In this document: positions 46,984 through 57,398 of the stretch, one piece after another | How the letters are laid out: the number at the start of each line of letters is the position of its first letter | Numbering within the stretch: the stretch's first letter is position 1 | Assembly: GCF_002994745.2 (NCBI RefSeq) | Contig: NC_037089.1 | Coordinates: forward strand, 21,055,641 to 21,119,640 | Direction of reading: 5' to 3' | DNA: 64,000 bases | From: Rosa chinensis | Taxonomy: Eukaryota > Streptophyta > Magnoliopsida > Rosales > Rosaceae | Translations under genes and position numbers: made by a program | The notes under the pieces: generated by a model | What the model was told of the DNA's origin: nothing | The model's input: the letters and a program-made list of their open reading frames with translations, nothing else | Databases searched by the model: none

Positions 46984-48497
46984 TAAGGCTGGGCACGGGC
47001 CGGTTACTGACTGATACCGAGCCCGATACCGAAAATATTATCCGGGATGGGATTACGGTTTTTCAAGGTTGGTACCGAAGGTACCGAAACCGACGGGGAT
47101 CGGGTCGGGCCCGGGCCCAATTCGAGATACCCGATTCCTTTTTCTTTTCTGTTTTTCCCCACACAGATGATCACATGATCTGTTTCAGACTGTGGATCTG
47201 AATGAACTAATTCAGTAATAATCCACTCAACAATACTATAAACAAGTGGAAACTGGAACAAGACCACCCCACATCATAGATACAGAATCTACTGCAACCA
47301 AAATATGTCATATCGAACGATTAAGCCGAAAACACATTATGCAGAAACAAGTGGTCAATTACAAATAGGTAAAAACATAGATTTTCTATAGTACCTTGAG
47401 TAGTGTATCCACGCTCACAACGATCCCTGACAAAAGGAAAGTTTTGCGAACCAAATATACCATTCTAATACCAGAAAGAATCATCATTTTGCTTGATCTC
47501 AACCAAGTCCAGAACTCAAAACCACAAGATTTGCATCAACGTAGCACATAATTCAAGTGGCAATTCCGATATAAAACATCACAATTCACAAATCTGAGGC
47601 CCTAACAACAATTTAAAGATCCGTCTGATAAAATAAAGAGAGACCCGTAGCTTGTAATAGATCCAAAGGAGCGAAATTATGAGAAGAATTCAATAACTCC
47701 TGAAGAAATTGGAAACCCTTGCGAAAGAGGACGAGATACTCAACCCCATATCTTCAACCCTCCCTCCACACCTTCGATTCTCCTCGATTTCAAATTCAAA
47801 ATCAAATCGATTTCATATGGCACAGATCGAACAGATTAGCGAGTACCAAGCCTCCTTGATTGTTGATGATGACGAAAAAAGCCACGATTCCGGGTCGGAC
47901 TGCTCCAAATCGAGCTCCTCCTCGGTTGTTTCAGATCTGTTCGAAAGTAAGGTCGAGGATGGTGCTTGAAGCCTTGAATCCTCACAATAAAGTAAGGATT
48001 GGGGATCGGGCTTGCTGTGTGAAGGGAAATTGGAAAGAAATTGGGGATCGGGGATTTAGATGAAGAACAGAAAAAGAATTGGAGAGTGGAGAGTGGAGAG
48101 TGGAGAGTAGAGAAGAGAGTGGAGATCGATAGATGTCTTTGGAAGTTTGGAGAGTGGAGACTGGACTAGAAGAATTGGGGATCGATCGGCTTAGGGCCTT
48201 AGGCTGTTTAGTTTAGGTCAAAATGTTTTGATCAAGTGTGGTCATTCCTTTGTGTTCCCACAAACTACCCAATCAAAACTAACCAAGTAATATAAAAAAT
48301 TAAAGATTTAATTTAATTAATTTTACCGGGACGGGACGGGATCAATCGGTTTCGACTAAGCTAGTACCGGTACCGGGCCCGTTTCTACGGGACGGGCCCA
48401 AATAGTAAATTTCAGAATTTGGTCCCGGCCCATACCGACTGATTTTGGGACGGTTTCGGAACGGTACCGGGACTTCGGTTTTGGATGCCCAGCCCTA
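46984..48497. mobile_element. non-autonomous hAT-type element
   Basis: The element is 1,514 bp with short terminal inverted repeats: TAAGGCTGGGCA on the left, and on the right TGCCCAGCCCTA, the complement of TAGGGCTGGGCA. The 8-bp target duplication CTCTTTAC lies at 46976-46983 and 48498-48505. Eight-base duplications and these termini fit the hAT superfamily. GC-rich subterminal regions repeat ACCGGTACCGG- and GGGCCCG-type motifs. No transposase is present. A short open frame near 47817-47969 has no recognisable content. The right side abuts an F-box fragment, so it inserted into or beside that relic. Confidence 0.88.
48080..48122. repeat. GAGAGTG microsatellite
   Basis: Several GAGAGTG units in tandem, with slight variation, lie inside the hAT-type element. 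Confidence 0.85.
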
Positions 48498-48505
48498 CTC
48501 TTTAC

Positions 48506-48740
48506 TCGATACGCACAGGCACTCTCCAAAAACAATCACTACATCTCTGAAATGGGCGAGACTTAAATTCTTCTTTCGCTAGATCGAAAGCAGTGAGAGT
48601 GCATGTAGAAGTTTCTAGCTCTGGCTCATAAAATTCGAGGATCCAATGGAGTGCCTCATTTGTAAAAGTCCCTCTAGGTTTACTGAAATAATCCAGTGCT
48701 GAGAAGCGGGGAGGGGAATCAATCCTTCTGTTCTCCAAGA
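48506..48740 (-). pseudogene. central fragment of an F-box protein gene
   Basis: On the minus strand the piece reads RIDSPPRFSALDYFSKPRGT, then FTNEALHWILEFYEPELETS and LTAFDLAKEEF, and the shifted remainder resembles the GGCLCVSS block. The F-box and both ends are missing, and a frame change follows AKEEF. It abuts the hAT-type element at 48497. Confidence 0.85.
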
Positions 48741-49833
48741 GTAGAACAGAGATGAATCAGGTAGAACTTGGTCAGTAGGTTTTTGCATTGGCCAGTTGGG
48801 TCTCAATCTCAACAAGGTTTCTCTTTTCGTTTGGTACATAAGCCCAATTCAGTATCTACAGGGCCAATAACTAAACTACACCGATCAATCAACACTTCTA
48901 TTTTTTCTTCAAACTTGTTTCAAAAAAATGTGAGCTTACTAGCTCATTCAAGCGTGTATAAATAGCAAAGTGAAAGTTCAATGAAGCACGATTGGACCTT
49001 TAGCAGCCAATGCACCTGACACTAGACAATAGAGATTCAAATAAAAATAAAGCCTTGATATCATTGTCATCTCAACAACATAATTGATAGAACCATCCCA
49101 TTGTTCAATAGGATGCAAGATAAATATAAGAGTCATTAAATTTGCGACAAATATCAATGAAGTTACAAACAGAAGCCTCTGAAATGGGGATTTCTATAGT
49201 GGTCGCGAGCGCATCAATAATCCACACCTCAAGTAATGCAATGTTGAGCCTGCAACCAGTTCCAAATACTTGCTCTGCAACTAAACATTCAAATCCCTAC
49301 ACTTTCAAACATTCAGTCTATTAAACATTTACAGTCATTCAAAACTAATATTTCCGTGATTTTGTTCCGACACATAAACTTTCAATTCATGTTTCAGTGA
49401 GTGATCACCTAGAATTAAATACACAGACACACACATTGACATATCATCAAAGTTCTTGCAAGGCGTGCCTATAGAAAACCTCCTAATACATGGAAAATGA
49501 TGCAACTGGGGTTAATAAAACTTCTGGTCAAAGTCTCTTCAACAACAAAAACCTAGGAAAGCTTCAAGTAACAGATAATAAAGCATAGGTTTATACAGAT
49601 TTGTGGCCACTTCCAGTTACATGCTAGAACCTAAAAGAGCTGGTGTATGAACTTAGTTTATCATGGGTGTGACTGCCGAGTAGTGACTAGTCACTACTGT
49701 GAAAAACAATTTCAATAGTGATTCGAATCATCAGTAATAAGATAAAATAACAAACATAATGCAGCAGAGCAGGGTCAAAATGAGGAGTGACAAACCAGCT
49801 ATAACATGAATGCAAAGCAACCATTCCTCATTT
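48741..49833. other. spacer with duplicated F-box 3'-flank segments
   Basis: No gene is visible. The 49180-49340 and 49480-49720 parts repeat sequences near 42200-42320 and 43210-43450 (for example CCTAATACATGGAAAATGAT and the TAGTCACTACTGTGAAAAACA motif). These belong to the 3' flanks of the two F-box pseudogenes at 45248 and 49834. Confidence 0.55.
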
Positions 49834-51067
49834 CTATTTGGGCTTGCTTTGGGGGCAAGTGTTGATTCTCGTGTCTGGTGACCTTTCGTTCAGCCCATGA
49901 GCATCATTCAGCCAGAATAGAGTCTCCTCATATTGTATCACGTCACAGAGACCCATCCCAAGGCTATACCGATCACAGCAATCCCCAACATCCTTGCACT
50001 GAAGATAAATCCTTTCCAATTTGTTTTCAACCCCCACGGCATTGAATTTCAACATAACTATGCTACTGTCCCCGTGGAAGATTAGCCGCTTGGTTCGATG
50101 ATCAGCGGAGTTCACAGATTCATGAACATCATATTCCCTCATCACCCATAATTGAATGTGCTCCTGACTCTGTCCCTCATACCTACATACACACAAGCAC
50201 CCTCCGGAAACAACTCCCACATCTATGAAAGAATAAATACTAGTGCCATCTCCCTTAAAGACAGGTAAAGGAATTTCCCGGAACTCTTCTTTTGTCAAAT
50301 CAAAGGCGGCGATAACAAGTCTGTAACACTCGGGTGCACGGGGCCACGCAGCGTGGAGCCAATGGAGTGTCTCATTTGAATTTCGAAAGAGCCCCCTTGG
50401 TCTTGGTGAACGAATGATACACCGAGGAAATGGTTAGAGTGGATTCAATCCTCTTCCAAGAGTTGGCTCAAGATGAAAAGACTTCAACATACATTTTAGA
50501 ATCCGCAAAGAGAGCTTCTACAACAACTTTATAGTCGTCGGTGGCCGAAACATAGCCAAAACCCCAATAATGGAGAGCTATAATCGTCTTTGATCGGTCA
50601 AAGTCTGGCATTTTTGGGTAAAAGGAGATAACCCCTTCTGAGGCAAAATTAGGGTTCGGCAATTTGAGAAACAAAGCAGTAGATGGGTTCCAGATATAAT
50701 AACCATCATGAAAATCAAGAGCTACACATACCATGCCATTGCACGAGCCCAGTACGTAGTCGACACGCTCCGGTTGGTTGAACGGGCAGGTGAGCTTTCG
50801 GATCGAAGAGTCGTCGGGAAACGGCGTCGTTTGAGGGTCTAGGGATTCCAGTTTAGAGGAGGTGGCGAGGAGGAGTCTGCGACTGAGGGTTTTACTCTCG
50901 GAAGCGAACTTGAATTGCGATTTGGCGAATCGCTGATCGGAGAGAATTATGGAACTCCAGCACTTTGAGAAGCAGCTGAATCGGATTAGAGATTTGATCG
51001 GAAGCCTGGTGAGGATTTGCACTATGATAAGGTCCTCCGGGAGGTGCTCCGTCGCCGCCGTTGACAT
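49834..51067 (-). pseudogene. F-box protein pseudogene (one stop, one frameshift)
   Basis: The first 199 codons from 51067 are intact: F-box EHLPEDLIIVQILTRLP to RFAKSQFKFASE, then LGSCNGMVCVALDFHDGYYI, WNPSTALFLKLPNPNFAS and GFGYVSATDDYKVVVEA. The frame stops at TGA (50468) after YVEVFSS where paralogues carry a sense codon. A frame change near 50370 precedes the ETLHWLH block. The C-terminal part is open again (50298-49834: EFREIPLPVF.. YEETLFWLNDAHGLNERS) to a normal end. It is the closest relative of the pseudogene at 45248-46497. A truncated F-box-only product of 199 residues is conceivable. Confidence 0.85.
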
Positions 51068-52257
51068 CGCCTTTGGGAGAAGCTGAGCTGCTGCAGTGAA
51101 CTATGGAGAAGAAATGCGCTCCACAAATATATTTATACCTCGAGTTAATGGCCCTTCGTATTCGGCTCTGGATTCTTAACTTGCTAACTCCTAAGCCCAA
51201 TAGGAACTTTGTTTTGGTGATGCTTAAATGAGCATTAGTCTACCTCCTACAATTCAAGCGCTGTATGCTGTTCTACCACACTAGAAAGAGTTCCCGCGCT
51301 ATGCCGCAGGATTTGTTACTGTTAAGAGTTAACTATTTTCTATGCAAGGTTTATCGAAAATCTGATAGATTATGATACATACAAAAATTGTCAACACAGT
51401 AGCAACAGACCATGTGTGAAGGCCAAAGATAACATTTCAAATGTCTTGCCTACACAGACCCAGGATACAACAGCACACCAAATCCACTCAAACCAAATCC
51501 TACATAATATGCTCAGAAAATCCTAATCTTCTAATATCCAACCACATGAAGGAGACTCAAAATCAAAATAATTAAAATGGGTTCCCTGCAATTCTAATAT
51601 TTGAACTTAAATTCACAAACCAGCAAATAACAACGGTAATATAAACTCTAACTCTAAAAGGGTCGGTCAAGAACCCTTTATGATTTCCAAAATTAGAAAT
51701 TAAATACAATACCCTGTCTGCTTCAATGATCTTCCTTGGAGCCCCAGCCTGATAAGAATTGAACTGGGTTCTTCTCAGTGCCACCAAAAGCTTTGTTCAC
51801 TCTTCTACTTGAAAGTGCAAGATTTAGGAGTTTGCAGATGATATGGACCACTCCTCTTCAGCTCATTTAAAACTAATAATATAGGACCATAAAGAGTGAA
51901 TTCTTAAAGCAATCTGATTGGTGTGTTGATCCCAGAGGTGAATTTTTGGAAGGTAGAAGTGAAGACTGAGGAGGGGAAGAGAGAACTGTTGGCGTGAGTC
52001 ACTCTCCATAATTGTAGGAATTGTAGTATAATTAGGATTGTATAGTTAAGGAGAATATCAAGGTGTAATTAGTTTCCTATTAAGATTGTGTATACTTTGT
52101 ATATGTACTCCCTCTCTGGAGAAGATTAATACATCAGAAATTCTCAAACTGCCTCTTTGCCTTTGTTCTATTTGACCAGAAACTGGAGTCGCTACTGATG
52201 ATAGCATTTTATACGGATGGCAGAATCATAAAAAAAAAAAAAGAGGAGGGGGGGGGG
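51068..52257. other. upstream of the last F-box copy; possible LTR fragment
   Basis: The 51120-51210 part resembles the upstream flank of the 46497 pseudogene (AACTTGCTAA..TAAGCCCAATA). Around 51989-52190 is a stretch starting TGTTGGCGTGAGTCACTC that looks like a truncated Copia or TRIM LTR; no partner was found. A run of A then G (52229-52257) is the insertion target of the next element. Confidence 0.4.
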
Positions 52258-52551
52258 TGTGATGCCCCAGAAATTCGTATTTATTTTCCGAGGATTTTCC
52301 GGAATCTAAATTGTGATTTTTGGACGTTTCGTGGCTCGTGGATGGAGCGGAAGTGTTTCGGGCGAATAATTATTTGAAAAGTATGGTTTTAGGGGGTTGC
52401 CAAAGGTTGACTTTTTATACGTTGGGATTCTCCGAAAACTTCCTTCACGAAAGTTGTAGAGCGCGTCGTTACGAGTTCGTGGACATGCGGAACGCGTAAA
52501 TCGGAGTTCGTATGAGGAAGTTATGACTATCGGAAGAAGTTTCCGTTTTAG

Positions 52552-52559
52552 TATATAAA
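52552..52559 (+). promoter_or_regulatory. LTR TATA box
   Basis: TATATAAA is followed by GGGAAAATG and a CT-rich tract from about 52605, typical of a plant LTR transcription start. The same motif is at 57693-57700 in the 3' LTR. Transcription from here would place about 2.6 kb of LTR sequence, including the stem-loop array, in the 5' leader. Confidence 0.65.
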
Positions 52560-53775
52560 GGGAAAATGAGATTTTTTTTCATTATTTCCTTTTCCGGAAA
52601 CTTTTTAATTTTCTCTCTCTCTTCTCTCTCGTCCGCTCCCTCAGTATCGAAGAAAACCGCCTGACCCGACCCGAACCCGGCCGACCCGACCCGGCTTTTC
52701 CGGCCAACTGCGGCGGTCTCTGGCCGTGAAACTTGGTCAGCAGGGTCGTCTCCTCCGTCTGGTCGTCCCTCTGGTGTTCTCTTACGGCGATTCTCCATCT
52801 CGGTGGCAGTTCAAGGCGGTGCAGCCTTGTGTTTTCGGACCCGGCCGGAAAACACAACTCCGGCGACCTCATGACTTCAGGCTTCTAGGGTTGAGTTCAG
52901 AACAAGCTCGCTGATCGATCCATGGTGTTTGTTTTGATCGGTTGACGTGGAAATCGGTTCAACTCAGTTGGGATTACTGTTCACGGCTTGTGAGGTAGTT
53001 TTCGATCCCTTAAGCTTGTTTTCTGACTTCGAGCTAGTTATGAGAATTCACAAGCATGCTTAGATGAAGAACTTTGATGTTGGGAGTTTTGTGAAATAAT
53101 GTGTTTTGGCTGGTGGCGGTGCACCACCGTCTGTGGTGGCGTTCCGGCGGTGTTCCGGCCACTTAAGGAACTGTTTTTGGTATTATATATGTTCTACTCG
53201 TTGATACGAGCGTTTCGATATATAATATGCAAATTTTGGAGTTCGTATGGAATTGTTATGATTTTTGCAATTTCATACCGATCGATTATTCTATCCGTGA
53301 GGATTTGAGCGTCCGATCGACTTGTGGTTTGGTCACATCGATCGTGGACGTATTCCAGAGACTTCGGGAGGTCTCGGATGTGGTTTTGCCTCGATTGGCG
53401 CCACTTTGGGGGATTTTAGTTCAAAACAGGGGTTTCGGACTTAAAATTGGTTATGAATCGTTACTGATTTGAGATCATTGGTGAATAGGTGCTTCTAGAA
53501 GGTGAATTGGACGAGTTGTTGGTGATAGTGTACTAGTTCGGTTCTGTATAGAAGACGCAGCGGGATTCTGAGGTGAGTAATCTCACGAAGTTCATATCAC
53601 GAACGGGTTCACCATACTGTTTTGAGAGTTATTTAGTTAACTGCAAACTATAGATGGTATTAGTGGCACTTTTGAGTAGATGATTACGTGTGTATATATG
53701 TATATTATGGGATGTATATATATACATACGTATTCATGTATTAGTAGATATATGTTTACGTGAAATATATATGTT

Positions 53776-54055
53776 TTGGGTGGTTTGTGGATTTATGAAA
53801 ACAATATGCATGAAATGATGTTTTTTTATTGTTTTGGGGTGTGGCTTTTGGAAAACAAATGATTTGTGGAAATGATTGATTTCGATTTGTTTTGAAAAGC
53901 GTTGAGATTTGAGAAAAGTGTTGAGATTTGGGTATGAAAACAATGGGCATGAATTGATGCTTTTTATTGTTTTGTGTTATGGCTTTTTCGGAAAACAATG
54001 ATTATGGAAATGTTGATTTCGATTGTTTTCAAAAGCGTTGCGATTTGTGTAACAT
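53776..54055 (+). repeat. diverged direct duplication in the LTR
   Basis: Two copies of about 130 bp (from about 53776 and 53933) share TATGAAAACAAT, GCATGAA.TGATG, TATTGTTTT, GGAAAACAA, TTGATTTCGATT and AAAAGCGTTG. Each copy contains AAAACAAT and ATTGTTTT as a potential stem. The same pair occurs in the 3' LTR and in the solo LTR at 60780-63644. Confidence 0.8.
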
Positions 54056-54270
54056 TTTGGGTCAGATGCGACTCCTTTAATGTTTTGCTCCAAGGGACAT
54101 TGCGGCCCGAGGATCGAAGGTCTGAGACCTTGGGCAGAATACCAGGTGACCACGTCTTTGGCCGGACGAGTGGTTACGTTTTTCAGTTAGAGCTCTAATC
54201 TGTCTGCCATATAGGTAATTCATGGGGTAACGGGAATTGGTTATTTACAACTCATGACATTACGTATTTT

Positions 54271-54770
54271 TAGGGAACAAGGTGTGAGTTGCTTCCTTAT
54301 TAATGGTTTTTAAGGGGACAAGGTGTGAGTTGTTTTCCTTATTAACGTTTTGATAGAAATCAAGGTGTGAGTTGCTTTCTATGGTACGATAATGGTACAT
54401 TTGATAGAAAACAAGGTGTGAGTTGTTTTCTATGTTTTACTGATAGAAATCAAGGAGTGAGTTGTTTTCTATGTTTTACTGATAGAAATCAAGGAGTGAG
54501 TTGCTTTCTATGTTTTACTGATAGAAATCAAGGTGTGAGTTGCTTTCTATGGTACGCTTATGGTACAACTGATAGAATTCAAGGTGTGCGTTGTTTTCTA
54601 TGTTTTATTGATAGAATTCAAGTGTGGGTTGTTTTCTATGTTTCGTTTTAAAAGGAAACAAGGTGTGAGTTGCTTTCTTTTATTTCGATTTGAAAGGAAA
54701 TTAAAGTGTGAGTTATTCTCCTTTATTTCGTGTTTTAAGGAATCAAAGCGTGAGTTGTTTTCCTTATTTT
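54271..54770 (+). repeat. tandem stem-loop array in the 5' LTR (about 12 units)
   Basis: Each unit has a left arm ending CAA, the loop GGTGTGAG or a close variant, and a right arm starting TTG. The arms are complementary but differ between units: ATAGAAAACAA with TTGTTTTCTAT; GGAA with TTCC; TAAGGAA with TTCCTTA; AAAGGAAA with TTTCTTT; AAAGGA plus TAA with TTA plus TCCTTT. The middle units repeat at 39 nt. The loop is kept, though one unit carries GGAGTGAG and the last ones AGTGTGAG or AGCGTGAG. It is inferred to form RNA hairpins in the element's leader. Confidence 0.8.
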
Positions 54771-55216
54771 TGGCGTGAGTTGTGTGTGGTTTGAGTTACT
54801 CATACGGGCTTGCAAAAGCTTACCGGGGTGTTGTGTGGCAACCCGGTGCACCATTCCAACGGTGTAGGGGTTAATCCTGCAGGTTAGGATAATCGAGGTT
54901 GAGGCAGCGAGCTAGCAGCTTTACGGTAGGAAGCCAATTTTGTGACTTTACCGTTATTTGGACTTCCGTTGTAGTGAGCTCTGAGGAGCATTACGTTTAT
55001 CTTGTTGTTGACAATTTAATTCGTAAGCTTGTGTAATATATAACTCTTTGGAGTGAGTGTATATTAACTTTGAGGGTTCAGGGCATCAATAAGTGTGTAA
55101 GTTTAAGGGAAAAAGATTTCAGGTATTTTGTATTGATGACTGGACGTTCACGCATATATAATTATGGGGTTATATATATCGATTTTCGTGTGTGTAAAAT
55201 CAGGGGCGTGACAGTT

Positions 55217-55228
55217 TGGTATCAGAGC
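55217..55228 (+). other. primer-binding site (tRNA-Met type)
   Basis: TGGTATCAGAGC lies 3 nt after the 5' LTR. It is the usual plant Gypsy/Copia primer site, complementary to the 3' end of initiator tRNA-Met. Confidence 0.9.
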
Positions 55229-55582
55229 GTAAGGTGCATATTTGGTGACAATCAATACTCCTCGAGTGATGGCCCGTCTGCAGCGGATCCCCATCTGATG
55301 CTCTTCGGTATTGATATAGTCATTGGGTATGCAATGAGTGTTGGATTGCGAGTCATCAGGGTAGTGTTAGCTCAGTGAACCAAGTGTAGGAGCTTAAGGT
55401 AGCTTCTAGGAGTTATAATCTTTTGAGGAATGAGGACCTTTAGATTTGACTCAAGATTTACGTAGGGGATAGAATTGTATCTTCTGACGTAGTAAGGTGG
55501 TTGATTTAGTCATGTTGTTGACTTATACTTGTAGTTGGAAGTTGTACAAGTATTAATCACAGGTTGTTATGCTTCTTAGGTG
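55229..55582 (+). other. leader between the primer site and GAG
   Basis: Noncoding in the sense of the element; no conserved frame is visible. GAG begins at 55583. Confidence 0.6.
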
Positions 55583-56635
55583 ATGGATTCACAAGGAGGC
55601 CGAGCTAGGGGTCGAGGTAGACCCAGAGGCAGGGGTGGAGCCAGAGGTAGGGGCAGGATTCCTCCTCCTGTTGAGGAGATGTTTGAGAATGATATCGAGG
55701 CATCGAATGTTGAGCTGCCTGTTCCACCGGTTGTGGAGGTTGCGAATGTTGTAGATCCCACTCGTTTGTCGAAGTTGGCAAAGGAGATTTCGAGGTTGGG
55801 AGGAGTTCCATTCCAGGGAGGTACGGATCACATGTTGGCAGATCAATGGATCGAGAACATGAAGACCTACTTCGAGATGGTCGTCTGCGACGACGTTGAG
55901 AAGAGGAAGATTGCGGCGTTTATGCTCCAAGGCGATGCACGGGTATGGTGGAGCGGCACACAGAGGGTGATGGATGTGTCCGCCATGACCTGGGACGGTT
56001 TTGTGGAACTGTTCAGGAAGAAGTACTTTCCGCCTTCAGTGAGGGAGCAGATGGAAAGGGAATTCATCTCGTTAGTCCAAGGGACTAAGAGTGTGAGGGA
56101 TTATGAGGCTGAGTTCTCAAGGTTGTATCGCTTTGTGAGACAGATGGATGCTGAGAGCTTAGCTATGAAGTTTCAGTGGGGACTGAATGCTTCAATCCGG
56201 CGCGATGTCGCTGTTCTGGAACTGAAGACTGTGGAGCTCATTTTTGCTAAGGCTATGGCCATTGAGCAGGAGAACTTGATTTTCCAGGAGCAGGAGTCTG
56301 CTGAGAGGGACTCTCGAAGGAAGGGAAAGGCAACTGTTGAGAACAGTGAAGGGACAGATGCTCAGGGTGGGTTCTGGAAGAGGCGCAGGACTCATCAGCA
56401 GGCGCCAGCTAGGGAAGCGGCTACACCTGCTAGGGTTGCACCTGTTGGGCAGGGAGCACCTCTGAGATGTTACAACTGTAAGGAGATTGGCCATACTGCT
56501 AAGGCTTGCACAAAACCGAAGAACTTGGCGTGTTTTACTTGTGGCCAGACAGGGCATTTCTCAAGGGATTGTACCCAGCAGCAGGGCAGGGGACAAGGAA
56601 ATCAGCGAGGACAGCAGCCTTTGGGGCATGTCTGA
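55583..56635 (+). CDS. gag: Gypsy-type GAG polyprotein, capsid and nucleocapsid only
   Basis: The protein has 350 residues. The start ATG at 55583 was preferred over an in-frame GTG just upstream. Residues about 7-26 are an RG-rich basic segment. A Retrotrans_gag (PF03732-type) capsid domain spans roughly 85-215, with DARVWWSGTQRVMD, FVELFRKKYFPPSVREQM and GTKSVRDYEAEFSRLYRF. Two CCHC zinc knuckles follow: CYNCKEIGHTAKAC (C296, C299, H304, C309) and CFTCGQTGHFSRDC (C317, C320, H325, C330). The protein should assemble particles and bind RNA in the cytoplasm. It ends in a TGA shortly after the knuckles, where Gypsy elements normally run into protease, so pol is deleted. The frame is intact, which fits the near-identical LTRs and suggests selection for GAG function. 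Confidence 0.94.
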   Translation: MDSQGGRARGRGRPRGRGGARGRGRIPPPVEEMFENDIEASNVELPVPPVVEVANVVDPTRLSKLAKEISRLGGVPFQGGTDHMLADQWIENMKTYFEMVVCDDVEKRKIAAFMLQGDARVWWSGTQRVMDVSAMTWDGFVELFRKKYFPPSVREQMEREFISLVQGTKSVRDYEAEFSRLYRFVRQMDAESLAMKFQWGLNASIRRDVAVLELKTVELIFAKAMAIEQENLIFQEQESAERDSRRKGKATVENSEGTDAQGGFWKRRRTHQQAPAREAATPARVAPVGQGAPLRCYNCKEIGHTAKACTKPKNLACFTCGQTGHFSRDCTQQQGRGQGNQRGQQPLGHV

Positions 56636-57398
56636 GTGGATGCTAATTTTCAGCAAAGTGTAGGGAATGGAGGTGTCTTATCGGCCTTAAGACTTTTCTT
56701 GCTAAGGCGAAGTATGATAGTGGAGAACCTAATTCCTTTGTGTGCTGTGACAGGCTTTGCCTGATGTCCATAGTTAGACTTTTGCGTGTGGCTTCCTTTT
56801 GTAAAATACTGTTTTAGGTGGTATGTTGCATGATGCATTTTTCATTGTTGTAACAGAGGAGTCTTTTACAACTTTGTTTGTATGTGCGATACCATGTGAC
56901 AATTGATGGGTAGTTCGGCCGAGGCTGAATCTCATCTTACTATGTTCGGAGATAGTTGGAATGCTTATTGTGATTTTGCAAATAGTTGACTGTGGTAAAA
57001 ACCTAGAGTTTTATCGATTGATTTGAAATGAAATGTCATTTTAAATTTAGCAATGAGAATGTTGTAATTGATGATATATCGATGCAGATACTGTGAGGAC
57101 AGGACTATGGAATCTTAGGTGGTTGTGCATAGTGTTGTAGTTGTGCATAATTGTTGTTGCATTAGTACGTGATTGAAACAGGTGAGATGTTTAGATTATC
57201 TCCAAGTGGAATGGTAGGATGCATTTGTATTGCGATATTAGGTAGGGTACCTGTATCCATTATTGAGCTAAGTATGTTGTATAGTGAGACAAGAACAGGT
57301 TGTTGCGAACTGAGATTTGGACTTGAGCTTGGTCTATGCGTACTTGTGGGTATGGTACGTGTAAATTTCGGGACGAAATTTCTTTAAGGGGGGTAGAA
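56636..57398 (+). other. noncoding 3' interior with polypurine tract
   Basis: No pol sequence remains. The segment ends GGGACGAAATTTCTTTAAGG then GGGGTAGAA, the polypurine tract (57386-57398) directly before the 3' LTR. The GGGACGAAATTTC block is common in plant Gypsy elements at this place. Confidence 0.8.

Larger units (their letters stand above)
52258..55213 (+). repeat. 5' LTR of the GAG-only element
   Basis: The 2,956-bp LTR has the TATA box at 52552-52559, followed by a CT-rich initiator-like tract. It also has a two-copy internal duplication at 53776-54055 and the stem-loop array at 54271-54770. Short open frames inside are not supported as genes. Confidence 0.95.

Noticed and set aside
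47709..47969. 86-codon frame inside the hAT-type element
   Set aside because: It opens with TTG; the first ATG gives only 50 residues of low-complexity serine/acidic sequence with no recognisable domain.
54271..54770. Regularly spaced short repeats resembling a CRISPR array
   Set aside because: This is a plant nuclear LTR. The units are contiguous hairpins without unique spacers, the copies occur in every related LTR, and no cas genes are present.
54367..54778. Open frames of 94 and 72 codons with a 13-residue repeat (DRNQGVSCFLCFT) inside the LTR
   Set aside because: The 39-nt repeat period is divisible by three, so the frame stays open by itself. The start is not an established ATG context and the pairing of arms explains the conservation better than coding.
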